From contig DDSO01000115.1 in the NCBI GenBank assembly GCA_002343425.1, positions 1-10,216 on the forward strand: DNA of 10,216 nt, written 5' to 3'. Made by a program: the position numbers and the translations under genes. The notes under the pieces are model-generated. The model worked only from the letters and a program-made list of their open reading frames with translations, was not told where the DNA came from and did not search any database. The stretch comes from Brevundimonas sp. UBA2388 (GTDB lineage: Bacteria; Pseudomonadota; Alphaproteobacteria; Caulobacterales; Caulobacteraceae). Shown here piece after piece: positions 1 through 5,693 of this stretch. The number at the start of each line of letters is the position of its first letter. The stretch's first letter is position 1.

Positions 1-57
1 GACGGCGTGCGTGAGCCGCTCAACCGTCGCGCCACCATCGGCATCAACTTCCGCTAA
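1..57 (+). CDS. C-terminal end of an OmpA-family protein (5' end outside window)
   Basis: Only the last 18 codons and the TAA stop (55-57) are present. The visible peptide is DGVREPLNRRATIGINFR. The pattern GVxxPxNRR followed by a short hydrophobic beta strand is the usual end of an OmpA C-terminal (peptidoglycan-binding) domain, where the NRR segment forms the last helix-strand junction. A strong terminator 31 bases downstream supports a real gene end here. If correct, the protein is probably an outer-membrane or periplasmic protein that binds peptidoglycan non-covalently. Nothing can be said about its N-terminal part (barrel, lipobox or other). The family call rests on a very short stretch, so it is tentative, but that this is coding sequence in this frame is likely. 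Confidence 0.6.
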   Translation, partial: DGVREPLNRRATIGINFR

Positions 58-88
58 ACCCGGAAGGCCGAAGGCCAGCAACACAGAG

Positions 89-120
89 CCGCCGCCTCCC
101 GAAAGGGGGGCGGCGGTTTT
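89..120 (+). terminator. Rho-independent terminator of the upstream OmpA-type gene
   Basis: A 12-bp stem (89-100 pairing with 105-116, with a single T-G wobble) closes on a GAAA tetraloop (101-104) and is followed by TTTT (117-120). It lies just downstream of the TAA at 55-57 and upstream of ugd, so it separates the two transcription units. Confidence 0.9.
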
Positions 121-150
121 GCCTTGTCAGGTGACCAATCTTGCGCGGGG

Positions 151-179
151 TGGTCAAAGTCGCGGGCGCTCGCTATCTC
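151..179 (+). promoter_or_regulatory. Candidate sigma-70-type promoter of ugd
   Basis: TGGTCA (151-156) and TATCTC (174-179) are separated by 17 bases and lie between the upstream terminator and the ribosome binding site of ugd. The predicted transcript would start near 186 with a short leader. Both hexamers are weak matches, so this is only a candidate. The terminator at 89-120 does imply that ugd has its own promoter somewhere in 121-190. Confidence 0.22.
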
Positions 180-206
180 CGCCCGACGGACGAAGGACAG
201 GTTTCG

Positions 207-1511
207 ATGCGCGTGGCGATGATTGGTACCGGCTATGTGGGCCTGGTCTCGGGGGCCTGTTTCGCCGACTTCGGCCATGACGTGACCTGCGTCGACAAGG
301 ACCCGTCCAAGATCGAGCGGCTGGAGCGGGGCGAGATTCCGATCTTCGAGCCGGGCCTCGACGATCTGGTTGCGGCCAATGTGCGCGGAGGCCGGCTGAG
401 CTTCGCACTCGACGGCGCAGAGGCGATCCGGACGGCGGATGCGGTGTTCATCGCCGTAGGGACGCCGTCACGGCGGGGCGACGGTCACGCCGACCTGTCC
501 TACGTCCACGCCGCCGCCGAAGAGATCGCGGGCCTGATCGAGGGCTTCACGGTCGTGGTGACCAAGTCGACCGTCCCGGTCGGCACGGGCGACGAAATCG
601 AGCGCATCATCCGGGAGCGCCGGCCTGACGCCGAGTTCGCCGTGGTCTCCAATCCCGAATTCCTGCGCGAAGGCGCTGCGATCGAGGATTTCAAACGGCC
701 CGACCGGGTTGTCGTCGGCACCGAGGATGCGCGCGCCCAGGCCGTGATGCGCGAACTCTATCGCCCGCTGAACCTCAATGAGACGCCGATCCTGTTCACC
801 GGGCGGCGCACTTCGGAACTGATCAAGTATGCCGCCAACGCCTTTCTGGCGATGAAGATCACCTTCATCAACGAGATGGCGGATCTGTGCGAGGCCGTCG
901 GCGCCGATGTGCAGCAGGTGGCGCGCGGTATCGGCCTGGACAAGCGGATCGGCGGGAAATTCCTCCACGCCGGCCCCGGCTATGGCGGGTCATGTTTTCC
1001 CAAGGACACTCTTGCTCTCGTTCGGACAGCGACCGACGCCAGCTCACCGGTCCGCCTGATCGAGACGACGGTCCAGATCAATGATGCGCGCAAGAAGGCC
1101 ATGGCCAGCCGGGTCGCCAACGCCCTGGGGGGCGAACTGAAGGGCAAGACCGTCGCCCTGCTGGGCCTGACCTTCAAGCCGAACACCGACGACATGCGCG
1201 ACGCGCCCTCGCTCGATGTGGCTCCCGCACTGATGGCCATGGGCGCGACCGTGCAGGCCTTCGATCCGGAAGGCATGCATGAGGCCGCAAAACTGCTCGA
1301 AGGGGTCCAGTTCAAGGACGGCCCCTATGAAGCGGTCACCGGGGCCGACGTCGTGGTGATCCTGACCGAGTGGGACCAGTTCCGCGCGCTGGACATTGAT
1401 CGGGTCAAGCTGCTGATGAGGCAGCCCGTCATGGTCGATCTGAGAAACGTCTATCGGCCCGAGGAAATGCGGATCCGAGGGTTCAAATACGCCTCGATCG
1501 GCAGGGCCTAA
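207..1511 (+). CDS. ugd: UDP-glucose 6-dehydrogenase (Ugd)
   Basis: This cytoplasmic enzyme oxidises UDP-glucose to UDP-glucuronate with two NAD+, supplying precursor for uronic-acid polysaccharides, glycolipids or capsule. The 434-residue length is normal for the bacterial family. The N-terminal Rossmann domain opens with GTGYVGL (residues 7-13), followed by the KSTVPVGTG segment. Family catalytic positions are all present: E151 and E155 in NPEFLRE, K207 and N211 in the IKYAANAF helix, and the nucleophile C263 in GGSCFPKD with D267. A C-terminal UDP-binding domain follows (LLGLTFKPNTDDMRDAPS). I chose ATG 207 because GAAGGA (192-197) lies 9 bases upstream and the Rossmann strand begins at once; a TTG at 141 would add 22 unrelated residues. 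The gene stands alone: a terminator lies upstream and a convergent small gene overlaps its stop. GDP-mannose and UDP-ManNAc dehydrogenases are relatives, but the motif set fits UDP-glucose best. Confidence 0.95.
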   Translation: MRVAMIGTGYVGLVSGACFADFGHDVTCVDKDPSKIERLERGEIPIFEPGLDDLVAANVRGGRLSFALDGAEAIRTADAVFIAVGTPSRRGDGHADLSYVHAAAEEIAGLIEGFTVVVTKSTVPVGTGDEIERIIRERRPDAEFAVVSNPEFLREGAAIEDFKRPDRVVVGTEDARAQAVMRELYRPLNLNETPILFTGRRTSELIKYAANAFLAMKITFINEMADLCEAVGADVQQVARGIGLDKRIGGKFLHAGPGYGGSCFPKDTLALVRTATDASSPVRLIETTVQINDARKKAMASRVANALGGELKGKTVALLGLTFKPNTDDMRDAPSLDVAPALMAMGATVQAFDPEGMHEAAKLLEGVQFKDGPYEAVTGADVVVILTEWDQFRALDIDRVKLLMRQPVMVDLRNVYRPEEMRIRGFKYASIGRA

Positions 1512-1678
1512 CGAAGCGCGACGGGGATCAGCGCCGGACGTTCAGCGGCGGCGACCTCGGCCTGTGGCAGCAAGGTCCGACCGGCGCCGATGACGATGGT
1601 CGCGGTCAGCACGGCCGAGACCGCGGCGATGGCGGCCAATTTCACCCCGTCGGCGAATTCCTGATGGTCCGGACGCAA
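1508..1678 (-). CDS. Small single-pass membrane protein of unknown function
   Basis: I do not recognise this protein. From the TTG at 1678-1676 it has 56 residues: a charged N-terminus (MRPDHQEFADGVK), one hydrophobic segment at about residues 14-33 rich in Ala, Val and Ile, and a 23-residue tail containing AEVAAAERPALIPVALR. The first 13 residues are net acidic, so topology is unclear. Evidence for coding is strong third-position G/C over the whole frame, a clean transmembrane segment, and an AGGGG ribosome binding site (1689-1685) six bases before TTG. A frame-compatible TTG at 1735 has no such site. The stop TAG (1510-1508) overlaps the TAA of ugd tail to tail, a tight packing typical of real neighbours. 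No promoter is obvious; the gene lies just beyond the terminator of the OmpA-like lipoprotein gene. It could still be a chance open frame. Confidence 0.55.
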   Translation of the reverse strand: MRPDHQEFADGVKLAAIAAVSAVLTATIVIGAGRTLLPQAEVAAAERPALIPVALR

Positions 1679-1755
1679 GCGATTCCCCTGCAACGCGCGT
1701 GTTTCGTATCCAGCACCAGACGGGCCGCGCCGCAAGTCACGGAACGGTGTCCCGC

Positions 1756-1791
1756 AAAAGAAAAAAGGGCGGAGCCCGGAAGCGCCGCCCT
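1756..1791 (-). terminator. Terminator of the OmpA-like lipoprotein gene, possibly bidirectional
   Basis: A 10-position stem with one mismatch (1782-1791 pairing with 1766-1775) closes on a six-base loop. Read on the minus strand it runs into six T and then CTTTT (1766-1756), a strong intrinsic terminator about 55 bases after the stop of the lipoprotein gene. On the plus strand the same hairpin is followed by TCTCTTGCTTGT, so it may also stop transcripts reading through from ugd. With the small gene at 1508-1678 it accounts for the 336-base gap between ugd and the lipoprotein gene. Confidence 0.85.
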
Positions 1792-1846
1792 CTCTTGCTT
1801 GTCCGCTTACACCCGCGACGCAGCGCGGCCGCTCGCTGCGTGAACC

Positions 1847-2521
1847 CTAGCCGCGGAACGGACGGATCAGGATCTCGACCCGGCGGTTCTGCGCCTTGCC
1901 TTCGGCCGTGGCGTTGGAGGCGATCGGGGCGCTCTCTCCACGACCGTCGACGTACAACCGGTCGGCCAGAACGTTGCGGCTGACCAGATACTGGGCCACC
2001 GACGAGGCGCGCTGGCGCGAGAGGTTCAGGTTGTACTCGTCCGTGCCGTCCGAATCGGCGTGGCCGACAATGTCGACGATCGACTGGTCATAGCGGTTCA
2101 GAACGCCGGCCACGTCGTCCAGTGTGGCGTAGAAGCGGGTGTTGATGGACGACTGGTTCGACGCGAACGTCACGTCCGACGGCATGCGCAGGACGAGGTT
2201 GTCGCCCTGACGGGCCACGCCGACGCCCGAACCCGAAAGCTCGGCTTCCAGTTCGCGCTGCTGACGGTCCATGTACTGGCCGACAGCTGCGCCGCCGAGA
2301 GCGCCGATGCCGGCGCCGATGAGGGCGTTCTTGCGGCCTTCCTCGGAGTTGGAGGTGTTGGTCAGATAACCCAGCAGGGCGCCGCCCAGGGCGCCGGCGA
2401 TCACGCCCGTGCCCGTGTTGTTGCGGCGCGGCGCGGAGCTGTAGGGATCGGTGGTGGTGCAGGCGACGCCGCCCAGAAGGATAGCGATCGAGGCGCCGGT
2501 AAGGAGGAGCTTGCTGCGCAT
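1847..2521 (-). CDS. OmpA/YiaD-family lipoprotein with glycine-zipper region
   Basis: The 224-residue product probably tethers the outer membrane to peptidoglycan. It starts with a lipoprotein signal peptide ending GGVAC, making C21 the lipidated residue; Gly at -3 of the lipobox is less usual than Leu. Thr at +2 suggests sorting to the outer membrane. A short linker leads to two Gly/Ala-rich glycine-zipper helices (about residues 37-53 and 66-83, GALGGALLG and GAGIGALGGAAVG), as in the 17-kDa antigen and YiaD families. A coiled, charged stretch (MDRQQRELEAEL) precedes the OmpA C-terminal domain (about 105-222). D156 in GHAD and R171 in NLSRQRA sit at the spacing of the Asp/Arg pair that binds diaminopimelate in OmpA domains; NRRVEI closes the domain. 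Start ATG 2521 has AGGA (2534-2531) nine bases upstream. The gene is monocistronic with its own terminator and is divergent from the dioxygenase gene. Confidence 0.92.
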   Translation of the reverse strand: MRSKLLLTGASIAILLGGVACTTTDPYSSAPRRNNTGTGVIAGALGGALLGYLTNTSNSEEGRKNALIGAGIGALGGAAVGQYMDRQQRELEAELSGSGVGVARQGDNLVLRMPSDVTFASNQSSINTRFYATLDDVAGVLNRYDQSIVDIVGHADSDGTDEYNLNLSRQRASSVAQYLVSRNVLADRLYVDGRGESAPIASNATAEGKAQNRRVEILIRPFRG

Positions 2522-2531
2522 GGTGGAGAGT

Positions 2532-2553
2532 CCTGTCTGTAAAAACCTGTCTG
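2532..2553. repeat. Short direct repeat CCTGTCTG in the leader/promoter region of the lipoprotein gene
   Basis: CCTGTCTG occurs at 2532-2539 and again at 2546-2553 (plus-strand reading), 14 bases apart start to start and separated by TAAAAAC-type A-rich sequence. The first copy overlaps the ribosome binding site of the minus-strand lipoprotein gene. Two further CCTGT words lie at 2588 and 2672. It might be an operator or chance; nothing else in the divergent region 2522-2697 stands out. Confidence 0.3.
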
Positions 2554-2697
2554 GCGCCGAAACGCGAGCTTACGGTGAAGGTTCCGACCTGTACCGCGGC
2601 TGAACGAACAATCCCGGCGCGCGATCCGTCCCGGCTTTGCCAAGTTTGCGCCTTAGGGCGTATGGAACCCGCCTGTAACAGAACGATGAGGCCCCCC

Positions 2698-3672
2698 GTG
2701 AGCGCGACCACGAACCCCGAAACCGCCGCCCCCGCCGGCAAGTCGATCGAGCCCGTCTCGATGAAGCTGTACGACGCGGATTTTCAGGCCTTCGCCGACA
2801 AGCTGGGGACCTCGTTCAAACGGTACGGCTTTGCGGTCATCGCGGACCATGGCCTTGATGAGACAGTGATCAACGCGGCCGTGGCCGACACCAAGACCTT
2901 CTTCGCCCTGCCGGAAGAGACAAAGCGTAAATACCACCAGCCGGGAACCGGCGGCGCGCGCGGCCTGACCCCATTCGGCGTCGAGGCGGCCAAGGGCGCG
3001 GCGACGGTCGATCTGAAAGAGTTCTGGCACGTCGGGCGTGAACTGCCGGAAGGCCATCCGTACCGGAAATATATGCGCGACAACGTCTGGCCGACCGAGG
3101 TCGAGGGTTTTCGACAGCATGTCTACGGCATGTTCGCCGCCATGGACGTCCTCGGCGCGAAAGTCCTGCGCGCCATCGCCCGCTATCTCGAACTCGGCGA
3201 CGACTTCTTCGAGGACAAGGTCGAGATGGGGAACTCGATCCTGCGGATGCTGCACTATCCGCCGGTTCCTGCGGGCGCGTCCGGCGTGCGGGCCGGGGCG
3301 CATGAGGACATCAATGTCATCACCCTGCTGCTGGGCGCCGAGGAGGCCGGGCTGCAGGTCAAGGACGCCGACGGTGAATGGCTGGACATCTCACCGCCGC
3401 CGGGGGCGCTGGTGGTCAACATCGGCGACATGCTGCAGCGGCTGACCAACCACGTCCTGCCGTCGACCAGCCACCGGGTGATCAATCCGGCGCCGGAGCG
3501 GGCCAGTTTCGCCCGCTATTCGACGCCCTTCTTCCTGCATTTCAACCCGGACTTCGTCATCGAGACCCTGCCCGGCATGATCTCGTCGGAGAACCCCGAC
3601 CGCTATGCCGGCAAGGCGATCATGGCGGAGGACTTCCTGACCGAACGGCTGAAGGAAATCCGGCTGATCTGA
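2698..3672 (+). CDS. Isopenicillin-N-synthase-family Fe(II)/2-oxoglutarate-type dioxygenase
   Basis: A 324-residue cytoplasmic non-haem iron oxygenase of the IPNS/DIOX_N superfamily; the substrate is unknown. The N-terminal DIOX_N region covers roughly residues 20-150 (SFKRYGFAVIADHGL near its start, then ETKRKYHQPG and the DLKEFWHVGRE segment). The C-terminal jelly-roll carries the iron triad H202-E-D204 and H259 (TSHRVINP), plus R273-Y-S275, the RxS motif that anchors the 2-oxoglutarate or substrate carboxylate. All catalytic residues are intact. I chose GTG 2698 because GATGAGG (2685-2691) lies six bases upstream; ATG 2662 and ATG 2686 are in frame but less well supported, and GTG 2575 would add a cysteine-rich, unconserved-looking leader. 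No peptide synthetase is nearby, so beta-lactam biosynthesis should not be inferred. Plant-type 2OG oxidases and bacterial 2-oxoglutarate-dependent ethylene-forming enzymes are in the same superfamily; the exact subfamily cannot be told from sequence alone. Confidence 0.9.
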   Translation: MSATTNPETAAPAGKSIEPVSMKLYDADFQAFADKLGTSFKRYGFAVIADHGLDETVINAAVADTKTFFALPEETKRKYHQPGTGGARGLTPFGVEAAKGAATVDLKEFWHVGRELPEGHPYRKYMRDNVWPTEVEGFRQHVYGMFAAMDVLGAKVLRAIARYLELGDDFFEDKVEMGNSILRMLHYPPVPAGASGVRAGAHEDINVITLLLGAEEAGLQVKDADGEWLDISPPPGALVVNIGDMLQRLTNHVLPSTSHRVINPAPERASFARYSTPFFLHFNPDFVIETLPGMISSENPDRYAGKAIMAEDFLTERLKEIRLI

Positions 3673-3704
3673 GAGCGCCATCGCGCCTCGCGCGGCGGCC
3701 CGCT

Positions 3705-3718
3705 GCCTGAGCTCAGGC
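3705..3718. repeat. Perfect 14-bp palindrome between convergent genes
   Basis: GCCTGAGCTCAGGC is its own reverse complement and begins one base beyond the stop of the minus-strand TadG-like gene, in the 47-base gap to the convergent dioxygenase gene. It could fold as a 5-bp stem with an AGCT loop in either transcript. There is no T-tract on either side, so it is not a standard terminator, though it may aid 3'-end processing. Confidence 0.5.
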
Positions 3719-3719
3719 G

Positions 3720-5588
3720 CTATCGGGAAATCCGTAGCTGGGTCAGTTCGCGACCGATGGCGGCAAAGGCCTCTGACAGATCCCCGCCGCTGGCCGGCAG
3801 ATAGACGTGATCCGGACTCGTGGCGCAGTACTGCATGACGTCTTCCGCCGCGCCTCCCGAGTCCAGCTCAAGCCCAACGGTGTAGACGATGACGCCCTCC
3901 GCCTTCATGGCGTCGCAAAGCGCCTCGGCCTGGTCGAACGGATTGCCGTTGGTGGCGGCGCAGTTTATGCGCTCGCCGCCGTTGCCTGAATTGCTGGCCA
4001 GGACGCCCGTGCAGTAGTTGGTGTTGAACTCGCCGTCGGTCATGAGGATGACCGCCTTCAACAGTTCGTTGGGGCTGGCGACGCCCGCCGGATTGCCGGA
4101 CCAGAGCGCATTGAAGCTGGGCGACACCGTGTACCAGCCCCAGGCGAGCCCGATCTGACCCGCGGTTGCGCCGGTGACGTTGAAGCTGGAGATCAGTGAC
4201 TTCATCGCGTTCTTGTTGGATGACAGCGGCATGATGACCGCGGAAGGGCAGGGCGCATTGGTCGCCGGATAATTCCGACCGACGTAAGCCGTCGACGGAG
4301 CCGCGCTTGTATAGGCCTGTGCACCGGGCCGTTCAGTGACGCAGGTGGTGATCTGGTGGGCGCGAAGGTTTCCGGAAATGTTGCGGAACACCCGCCACTG
4401 GCAGCCGTCGCGCCCGCACCAGCTGGAGCCGCCGGAGGTGTGGGCTCCCCATTCTGCGCCGTTGACGCCGATCGAATAGGTGTTGGTCGTTACATTGGAG
4501 ACGATATAGGGCGTGTTGTTGATCTGGGTCATGCCGTTGGCGCCGGTGATGTAGACCCCTTCCCCGTCGCTGAGGCCGTGGCCCGGGGCCGTGACCTGGA
4601 CCGAGCAGTCCGACACGAGGCATTTGCGCACCTCGCCACCGCTGGCATAGGCGCTGTAGCCGCTGGTGTTCACCGCCACCCAGGATGAGCCGTTCCAGGA
4701 CTGCAGCGAGAACCTCGAATTGTTGATCCGCTGGACCCTGTAGGCCCGGTTGTTCACCTGCCCCATGCCAGAAACGTTCCGGATCCACACATAGTCGTTG
4801 GTCTGGAGGCCATGGCTGGATGAGGTGACGACGCCAGGGTTGGCGCGCGTGATGGCGCTGATGTTCCTTCCGGTCGCCGAAGCCCAGGCCATGTGCGAGA
4901 TGTTTCGCGCGCCGATGGGCGTGCCCCGCGCGCCATTGGCCCAGGAGCCCACGTTCACGCCGATGGAATAGGGCACCACCGACATGCGGGTGTAGTAGGG
5001 CTCCTGCACGTCCTGAACCACCAGATCCACCAGGTCCCGCGCGGCGGCCTTCATCGCGGCGATGCGGCTGCCGCCCATGGAGCCGGTGATGTCGAGAACG
5101 AGGGCGACCTCGAGGTTGCGGGACGAGCGGTTGACCTCGGAATGGGCGCCGACCGGCAGGTAGTCGTCCATGAATTTGCCGTAGGGCGGCAGGAAGATGT
5201 TGGCGACCAGGGTCTTCACATTGACCCTGGATCTGGCGACCACGACGGCGTCGTCGTTCAGTGTGAAGGTCGTGTCGGCCTCGAGCAGGATGATGTCGGG
5301 GTAGGCCTTGAGGTTGGCGCGCAGGGCCCTGAGACCGACCTCACGGAGGTCCTCATCCTCGGTGTACTGGGAGCGGGCGGCGGCAAGGGTCGCCGCGTCG
5401 AGCGCATCCTGGAGATTGACCCGCACGGTCGAGGCGCGGTGGATATCCACGCCGCCCACGGTCATCAGGACCAGCACCGGCAGGCTGAGGCCGAACAGCA
5501 TGGCGACATTGCCGCGCGCGTCGGACAGCAGCCGGCTGAGAAACGTCCTCAGGCCGTCAAGGATGGACGAGTCGGCGCGGCGTCCCAT
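3720..5588 (-). CDS. TadG-like membrane-anchored von Willebrand A protein with inserted FCCH-like repeats (copy 1)
   Basis: A 622-residue protein of the TadE/TadG class, which is linked to Tad/Flp pilus assembly or surface attachment. After a basic cytoplasmic start, one membrane segment (about residues 27-47, in NVAMLFGLSLP) anchors the chain; the rest should be periplasmic. A vWA domain begins near 158: the metal-site motif is D166-I-T168-G-S170, with Thr where Ser is canonical. T475 (ATAGQIGLAWG) and D518 (MTDGEF) look like the remaining metal-site positions. Between them, residues about 245-387 are an insertion with two HGLxxxDxVxIxxxxGM-type repeats (about 245-318 and 329-387) like E1-FCCH modules of phage tail proteins. 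Cysteines C323 and C328 join the repeats and are shared with the paralogue. I chose ATG 5588 over TTG 5597 because the paralogue also starts MGR and GGCGGA (5604-5599) fits it. No other Tad gene is visible. Confidence 0.85.
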   Translation of the reverse strand: MGRRADSSILDGLRTFLSRLLSDARGNVAMLFGLSLPVLVLMTVGGVDIHRASTVRVNLQDALDAATLAAARSQYTEDEDLREVGLRALRANLKAYPDIILLEADTTFTLNDDAVVVARSRVNVKTLVANIFLPPYGKFMDDYLPVGAHSEVNRSSRNLEVALVLDITGSMGGSRIAAMKAAARDLVDLVVQDVQEPYYTRMSVVPYSIGVNVGSWANGARGTPIGARNISHMAWASATGRNISAITRANPGVVTSSSHGLQTNDYVWIRNVSGMGQVNNRAYRVQRINNSRFSLQSWNGSSWVAVNTSGYSAYASGGEVRKCLVSDCSVQVTAPGHGLSDGEGVYITGANGMTQINNTPYIVSNVTTNTYSIGVNGAEWGAHTSGGSSWCGRDGCQWRVFRNISGNLRAHQITTCVTERPGAQAYTSAAPSTAYVGRNYPATNAPCPSAVIMPLSSNKNAMKSLISSFNVTGATAGQIGLAWGWYTVSPSFNALWSGNPAGVASPNELLKAVILMTDGEFNTNYCTGVLASNSGNGGERINCAATNGNPFDQAEALCDAMKAEGVIVYTVGLELDSGGAAEDVMQYCATSPDHVYLPASGGDLSEAFAAIGRELTQLRISR

Positions 5589-5608
5589 TGTCGTCAATTC
5601 CGCCAGGT

Positions 5609-5630
5609 CGCCGGGCGGAAGAGCCCGGCG
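5609..5630 (-). promoter_or_regulatory. Hairpin abutting the ribosome binding site of TadG-like copy 1
   Basis: A perfect 8-bp G/C stem (5609-5616 with 5623-5630) with a six-base loop lies four bases upstream of the GGCGGA ribosome binding site, on the minus-strand reading. There is no T-tract, so termination is unlikely. In a transcript reading in from the upstream paralogue it would sit in the intergenic leader and might affect translation or mark an mRNA processing point. Confidence 0.35.
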
Positions 5631-5657
5631 TTCGAGGCGGCCAGCATCCGCGACCGT

Positions 5658-5664
5658 GGTTAAC
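5658..5664 (-). promoter_or_regulatory. CtrA-half-site-like GTTAACC upstream of TadG-like copy 1
   Basis: GTTAACC (minus strand) lies 70 bases before the chosen start codon. Caulobacterales use CtrA sites built from TTAA elements (TTAA-N7-TTAAC, or TTAACC-type half sites). The sequence before it, ATCACCCGGCGTTAACC, resembles ATCGCCGCGTTAACC upstream of the paralogue, so the regulatory region appears to have been duplicated along with the gene. There is no second TTAA at the full-site spacing. Confidence 0.35.
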
Positions 5665-5671
5665 GCCGGGT

Positions 5672-5685
5672 GATCGCCGGCGATC
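5672..5685. repeat. Perfect 14-bp palindrome downstream of TadG-like copy 2
   Basis: GATCGCCGGCGATC is its own reverse complement and lies eight bases beyond the stop of the 5694-7583 gene. It can form a 5-bp stem with a CCGG loop. Like the palindrome after the other copy it has no T-tract. The two palindromes differ in sequence but share length and position relative to the stop codon. Confidence 0.45.
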
Positions 5686-5693
5686 GGCGGTAT

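Noticed and set aside
141..206. An upstream TTG start for ugd
   Set aside because: The 22 extra residues are not family-like and there is no ribosome binding site. ATG 207 places the Rossmann motif at the N-terminus as expected.
2575..2697. A GTG start at 2575 for the dioxygenase
   Set aside because: The extra 41 residues are Cys/Arg-rich with no family similarity, and GTG 2698 has a well-spaced GATGAGG site.
2698..3672. Beta-lactam (isopenicillin N) biosynthesis
   Set aside because: No ACV synthetase, epimerase or acyltransferase is nearby. The superfamily covers many unrelated oxidations.
4893..5663. A plus-strand open frame of 256 codons antisense to TadG-like copy 1
   Set aside because: His/Gly/Val-rich composition, no motifs and no ribosome binding site of note; a shadow of the minus-strand gene.
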